From Runella slithyformis DSM 19594 (lineage in GTDB: Bacteria > Bacteroidota > Bacteroidia > Cytophagales > Spirosomataceae), in the NCBI RefSeq assembly GCF_000218895.1, contig NC_015703.1, forward strand, positions 4,477,001 to 4,541,000: a stretch of DNA of 64,000 nt, read 5' to 3'. Position numbers and translations under genes: made by a program. A model generated the notes under the pieces. That model saw nothing but the letters and a program-made list of their open reading frames with translations, searched no databases and had not been told where the DNA came from. Of this stretch, positions 50,834-59,640 are shown in pieces (within the stretch, counting starts at the first letter, position 1; each line of letters starts with the position of its first letter).

Positions 50834-50853
50834 GGTGACAAAATAGGTGACAA
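50833..50853. repeat. right arm-type integrase site (candidate), overlaps integrase start
   Basis: Exact second copy of the 21-base repeat at 18584-18604, same orientation. It overlaps the integrase start codon, so binding there could also repress integrase expression. Confidence 0.55.
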
Positions 50854-50966
50854 GTTTTGGTGTACACATTGTCGCAAATCCGTAGACGTATGAAAACAAA
50901 AAAGCCCGTATCTAGTTGATAGACACGAGCTTTCATATACGTTTTTGTAGATTTTTATCTACTAGG

Positions 50967-50984
50967 TTGTTGGCGGACAAGGAC
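50967..50984. repeat. attR, within tRNA-Gln 3' end
   Basis: Identical to 18508-18525. Here the match continues into a full tRNA, so this is the side that regenerates the functional gene. Confidence 0.88.
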
Positions 50985-51040
50985 TCGAACCCTGAATAAA
51001 AGAACCAAAATCTTCTGTGTTACCATTACACCATCCACCA
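50970..51040 (-). tRNA. tRNA-Gln (anticodon TTG)
   Basis: Acceptor TGGTGGA / TCCGCCA, D arm GTGT-AATGGTA-ACAC, anticodon arm GAAGA-TTTTGGT-TCTTT giving anticodon TTG, T arm CAGGG-TTCGAGT-CCTTG. Discriminator A at 50970. No CCA is encoded. The 3' end is the attachment site of the island. Confidence 0.92.
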
Positions 51041-51193
51041 ATTCCGTTTTGGTGGTGCAAAAGTAGCCCTTTCTTCTTTACGTGTCAAGTTAATTTTAAA
51101 AAAATCTGAACAAAAAAGAAAGAAAAATGGCTTTAGAATTGATAATCAAGGTGTTTATGGCAAAGAAAAAAATGTATTTTTTATAATCTTTAG

Positions 51194-52069
51194 TTACACT
51201 CCTGCCGTAGTCACCTCAGAAGCGATTTTCTTGACCAAGCCTTGCAATACTTTTCCGGGGCCGCATTCTACAAACTCTGTGGCACCGTCACCCACCATTG
51301 CACGTACCGATTGGGTCCAGCGGACGGGTGCAGTAAGTTGCGAGATCAAATTTTGTTTGATGGTTTCCACATCGGTAGCCGCCTGTGCGTTTACATTTTG
51401 ATAGATCGGGCAGCGCGGAGCAGTAAAAGCCGTAGCTTCAATGGCTGCCGCCAGTTCTTCACGGGCAGGCTCCATGAGCGGCGAGTGAAAGGCTCCTCCT
51501 ACGGGAAGCGGCAACACGCGTTTGGCTCCGGCTTCCTTCAATTTCTCTCCTGCCAGACGTACGCCTTCATGGGTACCCGAGATCACTACCTGACCGGGAC
51601 AGTTGAAATTGGCCGCTACTACCACTTCTCCTTCTACGGATGCACAAATCTCTTCGATCCGGGCATCGTCTAATCCCAATACGGCTGCCATCGTGGAGGG
51701 GCTGATGATACAGGCACGTTGCATGGCATCGGCACGTTTGGCAACCAAACGTAAGGCATCTTCAAAAGACAGCGCTCCGGCAGCCACCAACGCCGAAAAT
51801 TCGCCGAGTGAATGTCCGGCCACCATATCCGGTTTAAAATCAATAATGGTAGACGCCAGAATAACCGAATGCAGGAAAATCGCAGGCTGGGTTACGTCGG
51901 TTTGTTTGAGTTCTTCATCCGTTCCTTCAAACATCACTTTTATAATCTCAAACCCCAGAATTTCGTTTGCTTTCTCAAACATCGCCCGGGCTTGGGCATT
52001 ATTTTCGTACAGATCTTTGCCCATACCGCTGAACTGTGACCCTTGGCCGGGGAAAACGTATGCTTTCAT
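51194..52069 (-). CDS. fabD: malonyl-CoA:ACP transacylase
   Basis: A 291-residue FabD that loads malonate onto acyl-carrier protein for fatty-acid synthesis. KAYVFPGQGSQFSGMGKDLYE at the N-terminus, active-site Ser in VAGHSLGEFSALVAAG, His in GGAFHSPLM and VECGPGKVLQGL near the C-terminus. Start at the ATG at 52069 matches the family; a longer upstream frame lacks homology. First core gene to the right of the tRNA. Confidence 0.95.
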   Translation of the reverse strand: MKAYVFPGQGSQFSGMGKDLYENNAQARAMFEKANEILGFEIIKVMFEGTDEELKQTDVTQPAIFLHSVILASTIIDFKPDMVAGHSLGEFSALVAAGALSFEDALRLVAKRADAMQRACIISPSTMAAVLGLDDARIEEICASVEGEVVVAANFNCPGQVVISGTHEGVRLAGEKLKEAGAKRVLPLPVGGAFHSPLMEPAREELAAAIEATAFTAPRCPIYQNVNAQAATDVETIKQNLISQLTAPVRWTQSVRAMVGDGATEFVECGPGKVLQGLVKKIASEVTTAGV

Positions 52070-52130
52070 TAAGTTGGTTATTGAGTGAATTATGAATTGA
52101 CGACGCAAACTTAATCACTCCCTACCTAAC

Positions 52131-52526
52131 TCACTCTATCACAAACAATTTTTTCTCTTCGGGCGTTGGGATACGGCAGGCTTCGGTCTTTCCAAAAAGG
52201 CGGTAGCGATTTTTTGCAATCAGGCTGTAAAAAAAGTCGCGAATAAAACGGGGAACGAAACGAAATATATAGAGCCAAGACCATCTTTTGAGATAGCGGG
52301 CTATCTCCAGAGCAGCATCTGATTTTTGATATAACTGTCCATCCCTCAACAGAAGTACGGAATCAAAATCACTCGTTTGACGATGGTTGTCGGTCAAAAT
52401 ACGCTGCCCGAAAGGTGATTGCAGTGAAGCGAATCGAAACCGATGGGTGGGATCATGATCAATAACAAAGTTGATAGAGGCATTGCAGAAATTGCAAACA
52501 CCGTCAAAAAGAATTATGTCAGGCAT
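52131..52526 (-). CDS. DCC-family thiol-disulfide oxidoreductase (DUF393)
   Basis: A 131-residue protein starting MPDIILFDGVCNFCNASINFV; the DGVCNFC segment is the D-x-x-C-x-x-C motif that names the DCC family (thioredoxin-like fold), followed by FRFASLQSPFGQRIL. Typical length. Lies upstream of fabD on the same strand with 61 bases between. Confidence 0.9.
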   Translation of the reverse strand: MPDIILFDGVCNFCNASINFVIDHDPTHRFRFASLQSPFGQRILTDNHRQTSDFDSVLLLRDGQLYQKSDAALEIARYLKRWSWLYIFRFVPRFIRDFFYSLIAKNRYRLFGKTEACRIPTPEEKKLFVIE

Positions 52527-52729
52527 GGCTTATGTGAGAGATTACGCATTATACCACCCCCTAAAACCTACCGTAAGCTTTTTGGGAACGGGGGATATGC
52601 TATAACGAAACGCTCTCTGACAAATTTTCGCCATTCCATAAAAATAGTTATGCTTTCTAACCAAAACCGATGTATTTTGGCTACTATAATCGAAAAAACT
52701 AACTGTTAACCTTCATTTACGTTTCAATT

Positions 52730-53410
52730 TTGATCACTGAACTGCTGAAAAAGCATCCGCTTTTCTTCGCTCCCGTCGTTCCATTTAATTGGTCGGAAGG
52801 CAGATTTATGGTATTGGACTTTAGCGAAACCAACCCTGAATTAGAAAGGGTAAATTTACAGGATAGCCGGCTTTTTTCGGACTATGTATTTGGGAAACTT
52901 CACGCTGCCGATGCGTTGGCGGGTGTAGGCGGCTACAATGAACACCGCAGCATTTATCGCCGCAGCGCCCATTTTCAACAAACCGATGAACCGCGCTGCA
53001 TTCACCTCGGCATTGATATTTGGGCGGCAGCCGGCACACCCGTTTTTTCGCCTTTGGAAGGATATGTCCACAGTTTTGCCAACAATGCCAATTTCGGCGA
53101 TTACGGTCCGACCATCATCCTCGAACATCAACTTGACGAGCAGCGCTTTTATTCCCTTTACGGCCACCTGAGCGCAGAATCTCTGCATGGGCTGTATGAA
53201 GGTAAATTCATTACTAAAGGCGAACAGATTGCCACTTTCGGCCAATTCCCGATCAATGGCGATTGGCCTCCTCACCTGCATTTTCAACTCATGACCGATA
53301 TGTTGGACCTTAAAGGTGATTTTCCGGGCGTTTGTACGTTGCGGGAACGGGAACGTTTTTTGTCATTATGTCCCAACCCGAACCTGATTCTGGGTATTCC
53401 GGGCCTTTGA
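52730..53410 (+). CDS. M23-family metallopeptidase
   Basis: A 226-residue peptidase of the LytM/M23 type that hydrolyses peptidoglycan cross-bridges. HLGIDIWAAAGTPVFSPLEGYV supplies His and Asp zinc ligands, and HLHFQLM the final His-x-His. No obvious signal peptide. The frame opens with a TTG at 52730; an ATG at 52808 would remove about 26 residues but would also remove the conserved-looking KKHPLFFAPVVPF start, so I keep the TTG. Confidence 0.85.
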   Translation: MITELLKKHPLFFAPVVPFNWSEGRFMVLDFSETNPELERVNLQDSRLFSDYVFGKLHAADALAGVGGYNEHRSIYRRSAHFQQTDEPRCIHLGIDIWAAAGTPVFSPLEGYVHSFANNANFGDYGPTIILEHQLDEQRFYSLYGHLSAESLHGLYEGKFITKGEQIATFGQFPINGDWPPHLHFQLMTDMLDLKGDFPGVCTLRERERFLSLCPNPNLILGIPGL

Positions 53411-53551
53411 CGGCACCCTCTTTTTTGCCTTTCTACGCCATTTTCCGTCAGAACAAGTCAGTCGTTGACGGCAAAAGAATTACCTTTGCAGGTATTCAGC
53501 GCCATCATGACGCTGAAGTATTACTAAAAATTAATAAAAAAGCAGTAAAAC

Positions 53552-54391
53552 ATGGGAAATCGCCGTTTGCGAATGGGTCAATATAATCGGCTTCAAGTCG
53601 TGAAACGCCTGGACTTCGGAATTTATTTGGACGGGTACGAAGATGAGATTCTGGTCCCGACCCGCTATGTTCCCGAAGGCGTCGAAATCGGTGATTATCT
53701 GGATGTTTTTGTGTACCGCGATTCGGAAGACCGTGTCATTGCCACTACCCTTGAGCCTTACGGTACGGTTGGTGAGTTTGCCTACCTGACGGTCAATGCC
53801 GTTACGTCGTCGGGTGTTTTTATGGATTGGGGACTACCCAAGGATTTGTTTGTGCCGTTTAAACAGCAACGTGACAATATGCTTGTCGGTAAGTCTTTTT
53901 TGGTCTTCATTCACCTCGACTCCCAAACCGACCGCATTGTAGCCTCCGCTAAGATTGAGCGTTTTCTGGACGAAGATATTTCCGAATTAAAAGAAGGAAT
54001 GGAGGTCGAACTTCTTCCGTTTGAATATACGGATTTGGGAATAAAAGCCCTTATCAATCAGCGGTATTTGGGAGTATTGTACCATGGGGAAGTCTTTAAA
54101 GCCATTGATTTAGGAAAACCGACCAAAGGCTACATCAAAAAGATCAGAGACGACCTGAAGATAGATGTGTCGTTGGTTGAACAATCGTACAACCGTATTT
54201 CTGACAGCAAAGCTGGCCTTTACCAAAAACTGGAAGCTGAAGGCGGATTTCTTCCCTTTACCGACAAATCTGACCCTGCGCTGATCCATAAAACGTTTGG
54301 AATGTCCAAAAAAGATTTCAAAAAAGCCATAGGAGGGCTGTTTAAGGAAGGAAAGATCAGGTTGGAAGCAGACGGTATCCATAAAGTTTGA
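53552..54391 (+). CDS. S1 RNA-binding protein, CvfB-like
   Basis: A 279-residue protein with three S1-like OB folds and a winged-helix end: QYNRLQVVKRLDFGIYLDGYEDEILVP, VFVYRDSEDRVIATTLEPYG, MEVELLPFEYTDLGIKALIN and C-terminal FGMSKKDFKKAIGGLFKEGKI. This matches CvfB/YitL, an RNA-binding regulator. An internal ATG at 53573 (MGQYN) is an alternative start. Confidence 0.88.
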   Translation: MGNRRLRMGQYNRLQVVKRLDFGIYLDGYEDEILVPTRYVPEGVEIGDYLDVFVYRDSEDRVIATTLEPYGTVGEFAYLTVNAVTSSGVFMDWGLPKDLFVPFKQQRDNMLVGKSFLVFIHLDSQTDRIVASAKIERFLDEDISELKEGMEVELLPFEYTDLGIKALINQRYLGVLYHGEVFKAIDLGKPTKGYIKKIRDDLKIDVSLVEQSYNRISDSKAGLYQKLEAEGGFLPFTDKSDPALIHKTFGMSKKDFKKAIGGLFKEGKIRLEADGIHKV

Positions 54392-54416
54392 ATAGAACAT
54401 GAAACTTATTTCATAA

Positions 54417-54445
54417 AAAAAGCGCGATCAGAAATCGCGCTTTTT
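54417..54445. terminator. bidirectional terminator
   Basis: AAAAAGCGCGAT-cagaa-ATCGCGCTTTTT, a 12-bp stem with T tract on either strand, 25 bases after the CvfB-like gene. The convergent oxidoreductase ends 133 bases further on. Confidence 0.85.
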
Positions 54446-54577
54446 CTGCACTTAGGTCTATTGTTTACCCCAATAGATGTGTTGTTTCGAATCGAAAAGT
54501 CTGCTTGTTAATAGGTAGCCCTACTTACAAAGACTCCGGTGCAGGGAAAAGGGTTGGAATACTTCTTCAACTTTTTT

Positions 54578-55726
54578 TTAACTGCGCATATCTTCCATTA
54601 ATTTTTGCAGGATACCCACTACTTTTTCGGTCTGTTCGCGGCTGGGTGTCGTGTCCCAATTTCCCACGATCCCGTTGCCTCCCAAGTAGATGCCGTCTTT
54701 TCGCGAGATGATGCTTGCCCCTTTGGTGTTGAGTTTATAGGTAACTTCAGGTTGCGGAATAAGGCACGAAAGTTGGCCTGAAACGGGGGTAAGGTGGTCA
54801 TCGTTAAAAATCGCTTTAGCCCCAAGTCCCATGCAATTGACCACGCATTTTTCGGGCAGGGCGTCAATGTCTTCCAATTTTTTGATTTCGTGGATTTTTA
54901 CTTTGCCGCCAAACAATAAAAAGTCGGTCATGTGTTTATGCAGATAGGTTGGGATATTAATCATCACGTTGGAACGGCGGGATACGTAATCGGCTTTGAA
55001 CGGATGCTCTTTTTTGCTCAACATAATGCGTTCGGGCACCATGCCCGGCAAATCGGCAAAGATCTCGGAGTTGGGACGCTCAGAGGGCGCTTCATTAAAC
55101 ACGTTATATTCATCCACCCATGAGATGATGTCATTCAACCCCAATTGAAATTGAAACGCACGAAAAGAAAGGGCTGTCGCTTTTTCCCACCACGCCTTAA
55201 ATTCAGGAGTAGCCTTTTGCGGATCACACACCCGCGAAGACGGAGACCAGGTACCCGTAGCCAGACTGCTCGTTATGTTGGGCGCTACATCTTTTGCATA
55301 AATGGTTACCTCAACACCTTTGTCCTGCAAAAGGCGGGCGGTCGTAAGTCCAATGGTACCTGCCCCAAGGACAGCCACCTGCTTCACGCCCGTTTTCATC
55401 ACTTCGTCACGTGCCAACATGCCCGATCCCCATGACAGCGACCAGCCCGATCCGCCGTGGCCATAATTATGGACGAGGGTCTTATTGCCGAGTCGTTCGG
55501 ATTCGAGCCGGGGACCAATGGCTCGAAAGGGTCTCAATCCTACGGTTTCCCGGACGATTCGATCCATGGAAAGACGCAGTTTAGGAATACGATAGTACCC
55601 CATGTTGATTTGGAAATGCTTATCTGCATATCCTTTAGCGGCAGTGGCACAGGAAGCCACCGTACTGCCAACGGCCGCCCAACTGCCCGCAATAGCGGCC
55701 TGTTGGATAAATCCACGACGATTCAT
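54578..55726 (-). CDS. FAD-dependent oxidoreductase, D-amino-acid oxidase-like
   Basis: A 382-residue flavoprotein with a twin-arginine-like start (MNRRGFIQQAAIAGSW) and a Cys near residue 26, so export by Tat is likely. FAD-binding VAVLGAGTIGLTTARLLQDKG lies about residue 137, later than usual because of a 130-residue N-terminal extension. CVVNCMGLGAKAIF, LTPVSGQLSCLIP and GIYLGGNGIVGNWD match D-aspartate/D-amino-acid oxidases (Pfam DAO). Substrate probably a D-amino acid or related amine. Confidence 0.85.
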   Translation of the reverse strand: MNRRGFIQQAAIAGSWAAVGSTVASCATAAKGYADKHFQINMGYYRIPKLRLSMDRIVRETVGLRPFRAIGPRLESERLGNKTLVHNYGHGGSGWSLSWGSGMLARDEVMKTGVKQVAVLGAGTIGLTTARLLQDKGVEVTIYAKDVAPNITSSLATGTWSPSSRVCDPQKATPEFKAWWEKATALSFRAFQFQLGLNDIISWVDEYNVFNEAPSERPNSEIFADLPGMVPERIMLSKKEHPFKADYVSRRSNVMINIPTYLHKHMTDFLLFGGKVKIHEIKKLEDIDALPEKCVVNCMGLGAKAIFNDDHLTPVSGQLSCLIPQPEVTYKLNTKGASIISRKDGIYLGGNGIVGNWDTTPSREQTEKVVGILQKLMEDMRS

Positions 55727-55905
55727 AAAGAAGGATTTGAATGTTGAATGAATTAAGCAGTACGGTGCGGCCTGCCGATACTGCGGTATGATTTACCAAA
55801 TCTAATTTCCAAAAGAACAACAACAAAATATAATTTTGACTATTTTACATTTTAAAATACTATATTTCTATTTTTCACTATTCAACAATACAAAACCTTT
55901 AAATT

Positions 55906-56397
55906 ATGCAAAAATTGTTTATGATCATTGTGGGGCTTATTTTATTCAATGGAAATACAACCCAAACATTTGCCCAAACCGTCGAATTTTTCGGCACTCC
56001 TTCCTCGGCTATTTCATCCGGGGCCATTATTCCGGAAGGAAAAAAAATGTTTTGGTCCAGCGGAATCGTAGCTGATGTAGCCGACAGCAGTGCTCAAGTG
56101 GGTACTTACGCCCGTTTCGGCAACACCAAAACCCAGGCAATCAGCATTTTAAAGAAATTACAAACAGCTTTAGCCAAACAGAAGCTATCCTTTAAGGATG
56201 TATTGTATCTAAGAGTCTATATAGCTCCGGATATCTTTCAAAACAACAAATTTGATTTTCAGGGTTGGTTTGATGCCTATGCCCAATACTTCGGCAACAA
56301 AGACAACCCCGTAAAGCCCTGTCGATCAACAATTGGCGTAGCTACCTTGGTACAGCCGGATAAATGCATCGAAATCGAATTGGTAGCAGTCTATTAA
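55906..56397 (+). CDS. secreted RidA-family protein
   Basis: A 163-residue protein with a signal peptide (QKLFMIIVGLILFNGNTTQTFAQ) before a RidA/YjgF/UK114 domain (FFGTPSSAISSGAIIPEGKKMFWSSGIV, DVLYLRVYIAP, PCRSTIGVATL with the conserved Arg, VQPDKCIEIELVAVY). RidA proteins deaminate reactive enamines or bind small metabolites. A signal-bearing version is periplasmic. Divergent from the D-amino-acid oxidase-like gene, whose product imine could be its substrate (inference). Confidence 0.88.
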   Translation: MQKLFMIIVGLILFNGNTTQTFAQTVEFFGTPSSAISSGAIIPEGKKMFWSSGIVADVADSSAQVGTYARFGNTKTQAISILKKLQTALAKQKLSFKDVLYLRVYIAPDIFQNNKFDFQGWFDAYAQYFGNKDNPVKPCRSTIGVATLVQPDKCIEIELVAVY

Positions 56398-56437
56398 AAT
56401 AATAACATTACAGCTTGCCATAACCAGAATCAGGCAC

Positions 56438-56468
56438 AAAAAAAGCCGCTGTGCAAGCGGCTTTTTTT
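56438..56468. terminator. bidirectional terminator between ridA-like and amidohydrolase genes
   Basis: AAAAAAAGCCGCT-gtgca-AGCGGCTTTTTTT, perfect 13-bp stem, placed between two convergent genes. Confidence 0.88.
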
Positions 56469-56485
56469 GTATGTTTTATTTCCAA

Positions 56486-58162
56486 TTACTTACCTGAATC
56501 GGCTTTTGCTTTCTTAAGGTCTTCTTTCTGGTCTTCCCGCAGGGTCGGGTATTTGATGCCTAATTGCTCCAAATAGGTTTTGTATTTGGTAGGATCATAA
56601 TAGTATTTTGAAAGCTCAGGCTTAAATTTTTCCATAATGGTGCGGTTCAGATAAACAGCCGGCACTTCTTTAGGTGAAATCAAAGGTTCGTACTTCATCT
56701 CTTTTGTTTGCTCATTTTTATAATAATCCCATGCCTCTTTGATGATTTCGGGTTTCAACAGCATATCCATCAGCGTCATTGCCTCAGCTTTGGCTCCATA
56801 GACCACTCCTTTGTGCGCGATGGGGGTTGCCATCGATATAGCATTGGACCAGTGGTGGCCGGGCAACCCGGGAATATTAGACGGATAACGTAATACGACC
56901 GTGGGCAACGACCAGGAAATATCGGCAATGTCATCCGAGCCACCGCCCATTGACATTCCTTGTGCTCCCATCATGCGGGTTGGCATATCGGCAGGTAAGC
57001 CAATAGTATCAATTTTCATGGCCAATCCTTCTATTTTAGGGGCCTGCAATTCTTTTTGAGACGCTTTTGCCAGCATTTGATCTTCTTCCGACCACGTGGG
57101 TAATCCTACTTTTTTAATGTTTTGGTACATGGCTTCGGCAATGGGCTTATTGAAATGCCCCGGCCAAGCCGACCCCAGGATTTCGTAGCTGAACTTGGTA
57201 TCGGTCATCAAAGCAGCCCCTTCGGCGATTTTGACACCAGTGTCAAACAACTTTTTAATTTTTGGATACGAACGGTCGCGAAAATAATACCAAACGGCGG
57301 CTTTGGAAGGAACGACGTTAGGCTGGTCGCCACCGTCCGGAATGACGTAATGCGAGCGCTGTGTCAACTCTAAGTGTTCACGACGGAAGTTCCAGCCCAC
57401 ATTCATCAATTCCACGGCATCCAACGCACTGCGACCGCGCCAAGGGGCTCCGGCGGCGTGGGCAGCGGCTCCTTCAAAATTGAAACGTACCGACACCAAA
57501 CCGTTGTTGCCGGCATCGCCGTACGAAACGCCCAGATTGTTGGCTACGTGAGTGAAGATACAGGCGTCTACATCTTTAAAATACCCATCACGAACAAAAA
57601 ACGCTTTCGCGCCTACCAATTCTTCAGCTACCCCGGGCCAAAGCACTAAGGTGCCGGAGATTTTCTCACGCTCCATGATTTCTTTCACTGCCAGGGCCGA
57701 AATGATATTTAAAGCCTGCCCGGAATTATGGCCTTCGCCATGGCCGGGAGCTCCCGCAACGATGGGGTCCTGATAAGCGACGCCGGGTTTTTGCGAAGCT
57801 TTGGGGATACAATCGACGTCAGAGCCGATAGCGATGACGGGTTTACCGCTTCCCCATTTGGCCAACCAAGCCGTAGGCATGTTGGAAATGCCTTTTTCAA
57901 TGGTAAAACCGTTTTTCTCCAACAGATCCGTCAGGTACTTAAAACTTTCCACTTCCTGAAAGCCTAATTCTGAAAAACTGAACAACATATCGTTGATTTG
58001 TTGTCCCATGACGGCGCGTTTCTCAACGCCTGCCACGGCCTCTTGCTTGAGTTTTTCAATACTGGCCTGCTCAGGAGTAAGTTTTGGGGTTTTTCTTGAC
58101 TGTGTAAGGCCCGGTGCACTAATCGCTGCGATCAGCAGTAAGGTGTAGAGCGTTTTCTTCAT
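56486..58162 (-). CDS. M20D-family amidohydrolase (AbgB-like), secreted
   Basis: A 558-residue metallohydrolase with a signal peptide (KKTLYTLLLIAAISAPGLTQ). Zinc site and dimerisation features: VIAIGSDVDCIP, GHGEGHNSGQALN, VLWPGVAEELVGAKAFFVRDG, AAAHAAGAPWRGRSALDAVELM and MGGGSDDIADISWSLP. These fit p-aminobenzoyl-glutamate/indole-acetyl amino-acid hydrolases (peptidase M20D). It probably frees amino acids from N-acyl conjugates in the periplasm. It lies 49 bases downstream of the permease gene's stop, same strand. Confidence 0.9.
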   Translation of the reverse strand: MKKTLYTLLLIAAISAPGLTQSRKTPKLTPEQASIEKLKQEAVAGVEKRAVMGQQINDMLFSFSELGFQEVESFKYLTDLLEKNGFTIEKGISNMPTAWLAKWGSGKPVIAIGSDVDCIPKASQKPGVAYQDPIVAGAPGHGEGHNSGQALNIISALAVKEIMEREKISGTLVLWPGVAEELVGAKAFFVRDGYFKDVDACIFTHVANNLGVSYGDAGNNGLVSVRFNFEGAAAHAAGAPWRGRSALDAVELMNVGWNFRREHLELTQRSHYVIPDGGDQPNVVPSKAAVWYYFRDRSYPKIKKLFDTGVKIAEGAALMTDTKFSYEILGSAWPGHFNKPIAEAMYQNIKKVGLPTWSEEDQMLAKASQKELQAPKIEGLAMKIDTIGLPADMPTRMMGAQGMSMGGGSDDIADISWSLPTVVLRYPSNIPGLPGHHWSNAISMATPIAHKGVVYGAKAEAMTLMDMLLKPEIIKEAWDYYKNEQTKEMKYEPLISPKEVPAVYLNRTIMEKFKPELSKYYYDPTKYKTYLEQLGIKYPTLREDQKEDLKKAKADSGK

Positions 58163-58211
58163 AGTTTAGGTTAAGAAAAAGTGTTATTTATATTAAAATC
58201 TGTTTTTACAA

Positions 58212-59528
58212 CTATACAAACTGATCCAATACCAAAACACCCGCTAAGCCTACGATGGATACGATGGTTTCCATGACCGTCCAGGTTTGGAGGGTTTCTT
58301 TGATGGAAAGGTTGAAATACTCTTTAAACAGCCAAAAACCGCCGTCGTTAAGGTGGGAGCAGATCAAGCTTCCGGAACCGATCGCCAAGACCATTAATTC
58401 GGGTTTTACCCCCTGACTTTGCACCAATGGCGCAATGATACCCACCGCCGTCAGCCCCGCCACCGTAGCTGAGCCTACGCAGATACGGATCACACCCGCA
58501 ATGGCCCAGCCTAAGATAAGCGGAGAAATGTCAACTCCGGCCAAAAGTTCTCCTATGTATTTGCTGACTCCTCCATCGGTCAGGATTTGTTTGAAACCGC
58601 CGGCTCCCGCCACGATAAGCAGAATGATCGAAACACTTTTAAAGGCTTCTTCGAGCGATTTCATTACGTTTTTAGTGGTTCTTCCTCGTTTGATTCCCAG
58701 AAAATAAACAGCGACGAGCACAGAGATCAGCATCGAAATGGAAGGGTCGCCCAAGAAGGCAAAGGTTTTATAGAGGATACTGTCTTCCGGAAAATAACCC
58801 TTTAACCAAGGCATGAGGGTAAGAAGCAATAACGGCAATAACGCAACGACCAGACTGATGCTCAGACTTGGCATTTCAGCGTCGCTGAATTGTTTGGTAT
58901 TGAATAAAGAAGCATCCGGTTTGGGATCGTATTTTTTGAGGGTTTTGGCAAAAATAGGCCCGGCAAGAATAATGGCCGGTATGGCGACAATTAAACCGTA
59001 GAAAAGCGTTTGGCCTACATTGGCATGAAACTGCGTTGCAATGGCTGTAGGGGAGGGGTGGGGCGGCAAATATCCGTGTGCCACCGATAACGCCGACAGC
59101 ATCGGAACCGCGACGTACAGCATCGGTAATTGGGTCGAAGCGGCAATGGTAAAAATGAGGGGAATGACAATGACAAAACCGGCGTTATAAAACAACGGAA
59201 GGCCAATGATAAATCCCGCCAATGCCAAGCCCCAGGGTAGGTATTTGAGCCCAAAAATATTCATCAGTGTGGTGGTAATTCGCTGGGCCGCCCCGCTATC
59301 GGCAACCAGCTTCCCGAGCATAGAGCCAAAACCAATGATAATGACCAGTGAGCCCAATGTGCCCCCAATGCCTTTTTCGAGAGATTGACTAATAGCAGGT
59401 ACAGTCATTCCACAGGCCAGCCCAAGCCCGATGCTGACCAATACAAAAGATATAAAGGTATCTAATTGGAAATAAGCGACTAAAATAATGAGTGCTAAAA
59501 TGCCCAGCAGGACGTACAGTAGGAGCAT
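58212..59528 (-). CDS. GntP-family permease
   Basis: A 438-residue inner-membrane transporter with about 12 membrane helices. GMTVPAISQSLEKGIGGTLGSLVIIIGFGSMLGKLVADSG and PPHPSPTAIATQFHANVGQT are GntP (gluconate:H+ symporter) signatures, as are GSGSLICSHLNDGGFWLFKEY near the end. Substrate may be gluconate or another sugar acid. It precedes the amidohydrolase in the same direction; the link between the two is unclear. Confidence 0.93.
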   Translation of the reverse strand: MLLLYVLLGILALIILVAYFQLDTFISFVLVSIGLGLACGMTVPAISQSLEKGIGGTLGSLVIIIGFGSMLGKLVADSGAAQRITTTLMNIFGLKYLPWGLALAGFIIGLPLFYNAGFVIVIPLIFTIAASTQLPMLYVAVPMLSALSVAHGYLPPHPSPTAIATQFHANVGQTLFYGLIVAIPAIILAGPIFAKTLKKYDPKPDASLFNTKQFSDAEMPSLSISLVVALLPLLLLTLMPWLKGYFPEDSILYKTFAFLGDPSISMLISVLVAVYFLGIKRGRTTKNVMKSLEEAFKSVSIILLIVAGAGGFKQILTDGGVSKYIGELLAGVDISPLILGWAIAGVIRICVGSATVAGLTAVGIIAPLVQSQGVKPELMVLAIGSGSLICSHLNDGGFWLFKEYFNLSIKETLQTWTVMETIVSIVGLAGVLVLDQFV

Positions 59529-59640
59529 AACGGGTAGGAGTTAAGAAGTTAGGATCGGGTAACTAACCTGACACAGTTAATTCGTGCAATAATAATAACT
59601 TTATAAGAATAACTTGTACAAAATAGGGGGCTGAATGATT

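Larger units (their letters stand above)
18508..50984. mobile_element. 32.5-kb satellite-like integrative element in tRNA-Gln
   Basis: Bounded by identical 18-base copies of the tRNA-Gln 3' end (18508-18525 and 50967-50984) with a tyrosine integrase next to the intact tRNA. Carries a phage-like control module (repressor, operators, excisionase-like protein), a lambda-O-like initiator with embedded iterons, nucleases, type I restriction-modification, an orphan CRISPR array, umuDC, cassette-type cargo and additional recombinases. No virion, packaging or conjugation genes are seen, so it fits a phage satellite or a self-replicating island better than a prophage or ICE. Base composition is uneven: the 33.7-44.6 kb cargo part is much more AT-rich than the rest. 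Confidence 0.85.

Noticed and set aside
18508..50984. Complete prophage or conjugative ICE
   Set aside because: No capsid, portal, terminase, tail, relaxase, VirB4 or coupling-protein gene was recognised across 32.5 kb.
53332..53586. 84-codon frame overlapping the M23 peptidase end and the CvfB-like start
   Set aside because: Shadow frame spanning two real genes and their gap.
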